A stretch of DNA of 64,000 nucleotides from Prochilodus magdalenae (taxonomy: Eukaryota; Chordata; Actinopteri; Characiformes; Prochilodontidae). Of this stretch, positions 50,401 to 61,800 are shown piece by piece. Under the pieces are notes generated by a model. The model saw only the letters and a program-made list of their open reading frames with translations, was not told the DNA's origin and did no database searches. The DNA lies in assembly GCA_024036415.1 (NCBI GenBank), contig JAMWET010000473.1, positions 470,001 through 534,000 on the forward strand, given 5' to 3'. Position numbers and translations under genes: made by a program. Every line of letters starts with the position of its first letter. Within the stretch, counting starts at the first letter, position 1.

Positions 50401-52771
50401 AAACAGAAGTGTGTGTGCATATATAGGTGTGTGTGTGTACTATTTGCCAGAAGGTATTTTAAGAATTTAAGAATTTTAGCAACATGAAGTGAAGAAAATT
50501 AATTTGTGAAGTTATTTGCCCTACAATGTGAAGTACTCATGTTGGAATAATTTGAATGGCTTTATATCATTACAAACTGTGATTCCAAACTTTTGAACAG
50601 TAGTGTATGTTCATTCCAAGTGCCAAAATGGTTCAGTGCCAGTGTCCTTTCAATTCAGGGCCATTGGAGAGACCTGATGTCTGTGTGTTCAAGTGTAAAC
50701 CAAACTATTCTGACATTTATAAACACTTCATTATTGACCTGTTAGTATCTGTGCTCCTTTAAGTAATTAACAGCATTGTGTATTCCCAGTGTCCCTCTGT
50801 GCTAAAGCTATTCTGTTGCTTTCTGCATCAGTAGTTAGGCAATATTAATAAATAATAGGAATGAATAACATAATTAATATTTAAACAAGATCTCCTTGTT
50901 TCAAAGGACTATGTTATCAGAAAATCCCGAGATAAGATCTTACAAAGTGACTTTAATCGCTAAATTAAGTGTGAATCTGGCTTCATCTAAAGGTCAACCC
51001 GACCCTATTACCCGTACAGCGTCAGATAAAACCTTCCCTCCTATTTAGCAAGTTCATCTGTGCTATGAATTCTAATGATTCCTTCTGGCCTCTCTTGCTC
51101 TGCAGATATATTACTGGGAGTTCCAGTTGCAGAATGAGACGGAAAGACTGCGTACGCTCTTCCTGCCTGAGCTGGGGGTCAAGCTAAAGAACCTAACTGG
51201 CTACACCACCTACCTGATTAGCGTGGCCGCCTTTAATGCCGCTGGGGATGGTCCACGCTCTCCGCCCACCAGAGGGCGCACTCAGCAAGCAGGTACCCCA
51301 CTGGATGCATACAAGATGTCCATCATTTATAGGAACTCGGTAGCACACTTTGAGATTCATAGGTTGTGTTGAAAGTGGAAGTCCCACATCTCCGGTGATA
51401 TCTTTTTATTTGACGTTTGTTTGATAGACTTTGTCTTGTAGGACAGGTACATGAACATAGACACTTGCAAGGAGGAGCCTGATTTCATGTAGCATGAGTA
51501 TGCACATAGCTATATGCTCAATTTGCTTTATTTTAATTATTGAAATATTTTTGACCCCAATACATGACATGTAAAACTAATTTAAATGTGGGCATTAACC
51601 TGTGTTTTGGAGAAAAGGGGGCGGTATATTTGTAAAAAAGGTTTTAACTAAACTTTAGAGTATAGAACACAAACAAGTATAGAAGTGAGTGCTGGCATAC
51701 TGGCATTTAGGGTTTGAAGTTTACTCTAACAATGAACTCAAAGCCTGCTACACAACACTGACTTAACCTAACCTTGCCATAAACATGTCATATGATGTCG
51801 TGACTGTTCATGACACATTATGATAAGTAATATACCAATGTCATATTATCATTACTGGTAAGTGCTATGGCAGCTATAACAAGGATTAATGTAATTACAG
51901 CTTATGCCATATGCGTTAGTGATATCTTTTGCTAAATAGCATGTTGTTGCTGTCACAACAAAACACATTTGTAACTTGTTCATTGTTGGACTGGAAATTT
52001 GATGGGAATTTTTTAGAACACTTTCTAACATGTTAGGGCAGTTGGCATTTGTTAAATTCTGATAGTAAGTATAGCAAGCAAAATAAAATAGCAAGCAAAA
52101 TAATTTATTTAAATAAATAAATAAATAAATAAATAAATGTGTTCCGATCGTTTGACAAAAGATATATTTAATGACATATTTTATGACAGCTGCCTTATGG
52201 CACATTCAAAGAAAATCATACACCTATGATATCAATTTTAAAATGTATGTATAAGTATGTTGTGAATATTTAACAATGTCGTATTATTATTACTAATTAC
52301 ACTCTCAGGCAAAAAATGAGCCCAAAAGTCCAAATTACAAAGGTTTTTACTTTACATTTGGTCTCAGATTAAACACAAACTAGCCTGGCTGTGTTTTACA
52401 ATTGTGTGAAGCGCTCAGTGCTGAGTGGAACAATACTGACTGCCAAAAGACATAAAAGTGAAAAGCTTCACAACACTAAGTCCCTTTATCTGTTTGTTTG
52501 ATGATTTGTTGTATTAAAAGCTTAATGTTTTGACAGATGCAGTTGTTTGCAATGACTGTCATACGTTACTGTAGTACTGAAAATTTACAGTACAGTGATT
52601 TACTACAGACATTACTTATTGACATATGTTTCCCCAACAACTCATGAGAGCTCATAGAGCATAAGAGCATAGCATCTGCTGACATGTTTATGGTGTGGTT
52701 ACAGAATTTTCCTCTGGGATCAGAGTATCTATCTAGCTATCTATCTATATATATATATATATATCTGTCTT

Positions 52772-52829
<58 letters not shown>

Positions 52830-55800
52830 ATCAGTATTAGGTAGTAGGGCTCAAATCTTTGAAACTGTTAAAGGTTTAATGAAAGTGCTGCCACGGTGTG
52901 AAAGCTGAGATTTTATTAGATCAGACACCAGTAAAACCCCAAACAGACATTTACCATTACAACTTGAAATAATCCACATACCAATTATGATTCAGATGTA
53001 AAAAGCCTGGGAGAATGATCCCGACTATTGTGCCCACTGTGTTCCCACAGCTCCCCGCCAAATAGGCTATGAGATTTGAGTACACAAGGTCACACAACTT
53101 GCTGAATGCATAAGCACTGTGATTATTAGATATGAAGGAGATGGGTTGTGTTTAGGCTCGTGGTTTGGGTGGTTTTAATGGGGTTTGACAGTTTCAGGGA
53201 GTCATTTGGCACATTTTCGATGGGAAGGCCCCAGGGCCGGAAGTCTATGACAGCGTGCTGAGAGGAAGTTGATGGTATGGGTGGCATGTGGTGTGAGTTT
53301 TGGCAGGATTGAACAAAGAACTCTGTGTTCCCGCTGTCCCGTGCTCTCCACTGTGGTCTGGGCAGGGAAAAGAGCTTTTTCTAAAATAAATTCCTCTGGT
53401 TGTTTCCTCTCCCTTGAAAGCTCAGGCAGCGTAGTAGGGAGGTGACAGCAAGAACAGAAAAGGCAGACAGGAGGCTTAGTGCTGAGATCCTGGGACACCA
53501 GCCAGTACAAGCTCCTCTGCTCCTGCTGTAGAAGAACCTAGCATTACCGCAAGATCAGCTTGATCCCAGATAGTCGCGATGCATTTGTGAAACAAATTGA
53601 AAGGAGGTTTTATAACTTTGGGCATGGCTTAGCGAACATGCTGGCTCATGCAGCCCAAGCAAAGTAAAACCAAGAAACACTGAAAGTATAAGAGCTCAAG
53701 ATCAAACCATTGGTTAAGGAATTGAAGTCAAATAGGGTTAAGCTAAAGGAATAGTTTGACTAAAACAAATTCACACTTTTGTTGCTTACTCCTAATGGTT
53801 AGTTTTTTTTGCTGAAGCTAAGTGGCTACAGTAGCCAAAGTCCATTGGATGCTTAGATTAAAAAGTGCCATTCAAACTACATGCTTCAAACACCACGAGC
53901 TACATATATATACATGCTTGTATGGTTTCCGACACTGCTTGCTGTTGTGTAAAAATGGGCCAAAAGCATAAAAGTGAGTCTGTTTGAGATTACTTAACAA
54001 CCTGACAGTGCAAGTTCAAGCTTGGAGTTGTCACTAACTTTATTGTGAGTGAGCTGTAATAGCTGCTTTAGGAAATTTAGCCCTGAGAGCACTATAGCAC
54101 TTTCCCATTAGCCATTGCCATTAATACCATTAAAACAATAAGATCTGCATTTGGAGTTTAGGTTTCTTTGACCCAATGTCCATTTTATATACACAAGCAG
54201 GTGCTGAGGGATGGCTATTAATATGCATTAGTTCATTAATGTGTCAGTTTTGGTTGTTGTTTTACCTGCTTCATGTGTAAAGATAACTTAGGGGTAAGGA
54301 AAGACATGCTAATTGGCTTGGGGACTAGAAATGAATGGAATGAATAGGATTTTGTTACCATGACAGAACTTTTTGAGTGGTATACTCAAGTTTGTTTAAT
54401 ACTAGGTTTTAAAAGTCCAGCCCATAGTTCCATAAATATCAAAATGGTATACAAGCAACTTACACGTCTCTGCAACAAATGCAAACATAAACTTTATTTC
54501 AGTCACATACTGTCTCTGAGCTGTACAGCTGGACGTGAGAGGAATGCAAGCATTACAACTAAACCCAAAAGTGGAGCATAGTATAACAGTTATAGGGGCT
54601 ACATGTAACAGGCACTGAAGGTATAGTTAATAAATGCAAAACAAGAAAGGTTCTATGCTGAAAGGTTCTAACTTTCCAACATAAATGCATAAAAATATAT
54701 CCACAAAGTAGAAGAGCATTAGAACAATTTTAAATATATACTGTACTTGATTTCCATGGCATCTATAACATGGTTCGATCAATATGTGCAATTAATACTT
54801 CAAAAAGTAACTGCTGTGGATTTATATGACTGGACATGCACCTTTCTAATTCTACTTTAGGATACCAACTTGTAACACTGCTACTCTAACTTGGCTAGAA
54901 CTCTGGCTAGAGGTCACTGTGAGTTATCTGAATGAAAATTGTAGGAGCAAAAACCAAACTCTTTTTATTGTTTTATTATACAGTGAGGAAAATAAGTATT
55001 TGAACACCCTGCGACTTTGCAAGTTCTCCCACTTAGAAATCATGGAGGGGTCTGAAGTTTTCATCTTAATCTAAAAAACAAATCCGGAAATCACAATGTA
55101 TGATTTGTTAATAATTTATTTGTGTGTTACTGCTGCAAATAAGTATTTGAACACCTGTAAAAATCAATGTTAATATTTGGTACAGTAGCCTGTGTTTGCA
55201 ATTACAGAGGTCCCGTAGTTTTTCACCAGGTGTGCACACACTGCAGCAGGGATTTCGGCCCATTCCTCTACACAGATCTTTTCCAGATCAGCCAGGTTTC
55301 TGGGCTGTCGCTGAGAGTTTGAGCTCCCTCTAAAGATTTTTTTATTTGGTAACCGAGTAGTGGCTCCGTAAGAAGCATAAGGTTCAAGGTTCTGGAGTGG
55401 CCTAGCCAGTCTCCAGACCTAAACCCTCTATGATTTCTAAGTGGGAGAACTTGCAAAGTCGCAGGGTGTTCAAATACCTATTTTCCTCACTGTATATATA
55501 CTCTATTGTTATTTAATAGTTTGCACTCAAACATTCATGGTGAAGATCCATGCAAAGAGTCTATATTACAGCCACTAAAAGCTGGATTAAGATCGTATTG
55601 GAGTGAATTCTGTGGCCTATGCACTGCAAAATGATGAAATGAAAATCCTACTTTCATGGAAAACCTAAAACAGTCTACATAACAAAACACAGTATCCATG
55701 TTACAGTTTGTGCCCCATTCTCCACCCATGGCTGTGTGTTTGTGCTTCTCCACAGCTCCCAGCGCTCCCAGCTTCATCCACTTCAGTGAACTTACAACCA

Positions 55801-58800
55801 CCTCTGTCAACATGTCCTGGGGAGAGCCCAAACAGCCTAATGGCATCATCGAGGGGTACCGCCTAGTCTACGAGCCTTGCACGCCTGTCGATGGTGAGAA
55901 ATTTTCAGCAAATTACTAAGATACTTTTTGATTTACACCCACTCTCGCCCGCCACCGCTGCCCTTTAAGTACCCAAATCTCTGAAATTTGCTGTCTAAAT
56001 TGGTTCAAGCTGGGGGCCTCTCCTATGAAGGCAGAACATGTAATAGTTGGCATACCTCGGCTGAGCTTTGCGCCCTGTCATTGAGTGAGGCATGGTTTAA
56101 ACACGTCTAAGTGTGGCTTATTCGCTGGATTCCTGGGTAATTGGGAGCAGAGGAAGAATGAGACAGAAAGAGGGTGGCTGTGGTCCCCAGCTCAGTAATG
56201 GCTCCAGAGTGGTCAGATCTGGAGTGGAGCCAGATGTGAAGATTGGTGTTTATAGGGGGCCTTACTCTATCTCAACCTGAAGGACATGCTCAAATGCAGT
56301 GGCCTCGTTCTGTTCATTGTGTATCATTTTACAGCAGTACCGTGTACACAGCTAAAGTCAAATGTTTGGGGACTCTTAGCTGGCCTCTCAAGCTACATGC
56401 GTTTGTTCCATTTTTCCAGCAATAACTTAATACATATTGAACAAAAGGTAGTTTAGAAGCAAAACCAAAGGAGCATCTGACAAAAGAACTACCTTTGAGC
56501 CATATCCCTATACACCTGATGTAATGGCAGCACGTTTCAGGTGTTTAATCCTTTAAGGTTTGGAAAAAATTAATATTGCTGCCCTTTAATTTGTTTTGCA
56601 TTTCTTGTTTCCAAGTTCATTTGATATGTAAAGAATATAATCTAACAAAGGCAAATATTCATAGATTCAATTCAATATATATATAAATATATATAAATTT
56701 ACTGTGCCCTCAAAATGACTTAACACACAGTCATTAATGTCTAAACAGCTGGCAACGAAAGTGAGTACAACCCTTAAAAATGGCCACATTGTACCCAATT
56801 AGCCATTTTCCCCACCCCAGTGTCATGTGACTTGTTAGTGTCACAAGGTCTCAGGTGTGAATGGGCAGCAGGTGTGTTAAATTTGGTGTTATTGCTCCCA
56901 CATACTGGTCTATCTATCATACTGGTCACTGGAAGTTCAACATGGCACCTCATGACACAGAAGTCTCGTCTCTGAGGATCTGAAAAAAAGAAGTGTAGCT
57001 CTACATAAAGTCGGCCTAGGCTATAAGATGATTGCCAACACCCTGAAACTGAGCTGCAGCACTTTACAAAGTGATAATATGCATAGTAGCGCACTGAAAG
57101 TCCCATATCTAAATGAAAACATGTTTCACTATGGCCTAAATGAACACGCACATGCGATGCCACAACAAAGTTCTCAAAATGGGATGCAAGCTACATGGTT
57201 CAGTACAGGTAATCCAAAAAAAACAATATATTCAGTATCCTGTGTTTAGAGTAGTTTGGCGAAGAAACATTATTTAGGCAAAACCCGCTTAATACCAGTA
57301 AACATGAAAGATGAGTGTTGAGAAATATACCCAAATGTCAACATGAGCAGCTGCCTATTAATACTTACTTACTGCCTGCTTAAAATAACAGTGAATGAAC
57401 AGCACAAATGCAAAAATACTACTCAAGACGTTGATGGGCATTCTATTTTTGTGAGCTCTCTCTCTCTCGCTTTCAGCATGTATCTAGAGTTGTAGTGTCT
57501 CCTTTACAGACTCCTCTCCTCACACTCCAGGTGTCAGTAAGGTTGTTACAGTGGATGTGAAAGGCAGCGCCCCCCTGTGGATGAAAATCAAAGACCTGGC
57601 GGACGGGGTGACCTACAACTTCCGCATCCGTGCCAAAACCCTGACCTACGGGCCAGAGGTGGAGGCCAACATTACCACTGGGCCAGGAGAAGGTCTGGCT
57701 GTCTGAGCTTTTGTTCTGTTTTGTTACACATATGGCTGATTTCTTGGACAGTGTAAACCGAGAAGAATTTCTAGTACTGAAACACTAGTAGAACTGTAAC
57801 ATAGTTCATGAGTAGCTCCATAAAACCAGGCATTCGACTTTCTGACCGTAATTCTAGCTCTAGTGTGTTAGCACTTCATCACTTCCTGAGTTGTGTTTTT
57901 ATGAGTGGTATTCTCAGCATTGTATTTCACTCTCCCTTCTTCTGTTGGTCATTGCGTGTAGGTGCTCCTGGGCCTCCGGGTGAGCCGTTTATTTCGCGAT
58001 ATGGCACAGCCCTTACCCTCCACTGGACCAGCGGTGATCCTGGCCGAGCGCCCATCACGCGCTACGTTATAGAAGCCAGACCATCTGGTGAGTGCCAGTG
58101 TGCACGAAGTGGTCCCTAACTTAAAATCCACTGTAACTGTACTGTGCTGGACAGTGATCAATAAATGTACCTGTTTCAACTTCTCTCAGATGAAGGATTG
58201 TGGGATATCCTTATCAAAGACATTCCCAAAGAGGTGACATCATACACTCTGAACCTGGACATGCTGCGAGAAGGGGTCACCTATGATTTCCGGGTGATTG
58301 CAGTCAATGACTATGGCTACGGCTCGCCCAGTGCTCCTTCTCCTTCTATATCTGGTAAGGAAGGCTGAAGTAATTGAAGTACTTGCACTTAACTGTTATA
58401 TTAAAACTTCTAGGGCAGCAAAGGACATTCTTAACTTGTAGCTGATTTTGCACTGTTTCTATTGGTCAATTCATCATTAGATTTGTATACGATGCACAGG
58501 CCAGCAGGCATTTACAAATGATTTAAATAATGTTTTAAACATTCTAATGTATTTGCTTGCTGATGTTTTTAAAATGCTATCTTTTGCCTTTCCAGCCCAG
58601 AAAGTCTCTCCCTTCTATGAGGAGTGGTGGTTTCTGGTGGTGATAGCACTTGTGGGCTTGATCTTCATCCTCCTACTGATCTTCATCCTCATCATTCGTG
58701 GGCAAAGTAAAAAGTATACCAAGAAGACTGATTCAGGTATTCCGTGAAACCAAATCTGCACCCTGTACACAGCTATTCCAAGGTCCTGAATTTATGATGC

Positions 58801-61800
58801 TTCTATTGTTTCTTTGCATCTTCAAATAAGAAACTGCTATCCACAGATGAAACTTAAAAAGATGGCAGGTGTTGTGTATAGAGGAGAAGTGCATAATGTA
58901 GCCAAAATTGGCTATATATGGGTTTTAAACTTCAACATGCTCAAAATAATTTCAGCAACTTTACAGTTTGTCTACCCATAGCATTTTTCAGTTTCCGTTG
59001 TTTTTGAGAGACATTGTTTTTGAGTAACGTGCAGCTTTTTTACACCTTCAAAGTCTTAGAAACTAAACTACATGTTCCAAGTAAACACATTCAGTGATTT
59101 GAGGCATTGAGGTCTTTTTTGTCTATTTCCTTTTTCCAGTATCAGCTTCTTGACAAACATAAGACGCCGTGTCTGCTGGCAGGATTTGAACTAGAAATTA
59201 GAACCATTTTCCAATCGTGTTTGCACACAGAGAAATTTGTCTATCACACTCACATAGATTAGTGCCCACACACTAGGGGGCAGTAAGCACACTTGCCCGG
59301 AGCTGTGGAGAGCCCTATCCATGATGCCTGGGGAGCAGTTGGGAGTTAGGTGCTTTGCTTATGGGCACTTTAGTCATGGTTATTGTGTTCAGGGAATTGA
59401 CCCAGTGACCCTCCGGTCGCAAGCCTGGTTCCCTAACCTCTAGCCTACACAGAACCTTTTAGGATTTAAAGCAAGAAGCTGATCTCTCAAAGAAAAAAGC
59501 TTTAAATGTTGGTCTTATAAGGTCTTCTTTATTTACCTTTATGTTTTTTTCGTTATGCAGGTGGGTTATCTTATCTTACATCTTATCTTCTTTAGAAATG
59601 TCACCTGACAGAAGAATAGCAAGTATTTTATGGCTGTTTTGACTGGAAATTAAATCACATCTGAAATTTCACTTAGTATTAGTAACATAAATGTAGCATA
59701 GTTGTATGCTAACAATAATCTTTAAAAATTGAAACATGGTACAGATTGAAAGTGTAGAGTCCATACTTTCATTGAAATGCCTCCATGTGTTTCAGTGAGC
59801 TACATGTGAGGAATACTTAAGGTTAAAATGACACCATGCTTTTGCTATCACTAGCGATCTGGATTACTCACTAGACGTTCATTCACTTCATTTAATGTGC
59901 TGAATAATGACCGAGTGACTCATGTTGATTGCTGTAGTATCATCAGATGCTACAGCAGTGCATGGCCATCTGTGAACAGCAGCTAAGTCTTATGTTTGCC
60001 CATGTTCCAACCAGGCAGCTTTTCTCATGGTTAAGAGCACACATACTGATGACCTGTAAGTCCATGGCCCAGGAGCTAACAAAACTGACCACAAGTGTTT
60101 AACCGAGCATGAAGTGATTTAAGCACGCCCAGACTTCCTGAGAGAAATCACTTTGGGACTGTACACATGTGCTCCAGCTCTGAAAGTGAGAGTGATGGTT
60201 GAGAGGTCAGGAGTCTGTGTGTGTGCATGGGTCTCACATGGCTGCCACTAAGCTTGGTCAGCGTTTCGGTATACGGTGCCAGGGCCGAGGTCAGTAAACA
60301 GGGCTGTGGATTGGTGTGGGAGCACAAGGAAAGTGCTTGTGCGAGACACAAAGGACTGCTCTCAAGGCTTGGACTGAATAACCCCCCCTACCCCTTCACC
60401 CCATTTTGGCCATCCAGCCAGAGAACGTTCATCTGCTTCTATCACCATGTTTGTTTTAGCATGGTCCAGTCTACTCCTGAGGCCTGCTGGGGGTGAGATC
60501 ACACTGACAGGCAGATGGATGTGTGGAGTGGTCACTGGCTTCACATGCTTACCTTTCAAATAACACTAAGGTCACTTTTGACAGTGTTATCGACTAGCAT
60601 ATGTATGAAATTCATGGGACTTGAGTTACCATGTTGGGTAACACTGACATAAACATGAAAGGTGTCATATACTGTTATGACTTGTCATCAAGTGTAACAG
60701 TATCATGTTACTATCACCATTAATTGTCATGACTTATCAAATAATGCCATATTTAATGTCATGATAGATGATTTAAATTAGCATGTGACATAAGCTTTTA
60801 TGACATCAAACGTAATGGCATCTGTCATGGAAATGACTTGCTATAGTAACATGACACTATTATATTAATGAACAATTTGCCATGACGTATTTATGTTGAT
60901 GTTATGTAGCAGTGTTTAATTGCTGTTAATCGTGGTGTTTTGTGTAGCTAATCTTGGTTAACTACATTTATCTTATTTGCTTCATTATGCCTTCCATTCT
61001 CTTCAGAGTGACTTGCTTTCAAGTTTTGTGTTTTCACGCTCCTAAGTTCAGTCTAAGAAGTTGGTTGAATTTTCTGCTTCTCAAAATCCAGATAATCACA
61101 AATGCATTCAAAGATCCTAAGGTTTGGATTGTGAGCTGGTCAGTCCATTCTGAGAACACAAGCAACTGTTTAATGTGCACATTTTCTTTCCTTTTTCAGT
61201 AAGAGCTACTTGACATTAACACATCCTCTTAGACTCATCGCACAGTTGTCATAGATGTCATCTCACAGTGTAATAATGGACATACACATGTGTAGATGTT
61301 TCGATCATGCTTCCCGTTTTTTTCTTATTTCTCACAGTTTAGAGCTTTATGTTCTCTTCTACCTGATGGTGACAGTAAAGGCTCCTATGGGTAACTGTAG
61401 CTGTCCAGTGTTTTCACATTGCCAGCATTACAGTGAATCTATCATAGCAAAGTACAGCAGCTGGTTTTCAGTCATCAGTACTATGGATAGTTCAAAGGCT
61501 CAAGCTAGGACAAATGCATCAACAACAACTGAATATATTGTTCATAGTTAATAGTGTTAAATTTGACCCTTATTGCTAGATATGTTGCAGGATACCCCTG
61601 GTGAACTCTCCATGTAACATGGTTAACTACTGGTTCTCACTATCTCACTATTTTTACATTTATTAGATAACAAGAATGTCTTGATCCATTGAAACTTCCA
61701 GAAATAAGTGGGATAACCAGCAGACAGTTCTTCAGCATTGATTAATTTCATGTGCATGTTGTGAAATGTCAATATCACAATTATGGTTATTAAACAATAT

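Larger units (their letters stand above)
46739..51105 (+). other. Intron within FN11
   Basis: 4.4 kb. It contains the 1.87-kb CTCA array (47165-49031), a piece of the short inverted-repeat element near 49062-49110 and a Tc1-like relic with an internal insertion (49255-50325). The AT-rich remainder to 51105 shows TCCAAACTTTTGAACAGTAG near 50583, another possible transposon end. Confidence 0.8.
51293..55755 (+). other. Intron between FN11 and FN12
   Basis: 4.5 kb. It holds a repeat copy (51715-51945), (AAAT)n near 52106-52138, a TATC microsatellite (52728-52830) and a Tc1 deletion derivative (54981-55492). The stretch 53150-53530 is GC-richer and not repetitive. Elsewhere nothing was recognised. 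Confidence 0.75.

Noticed and set aside
56774..57163. 129-codon minus-strand frame
   Set aside because: It overlaps a Tc1-like relic in the antisense direction and shows no transposase motif.
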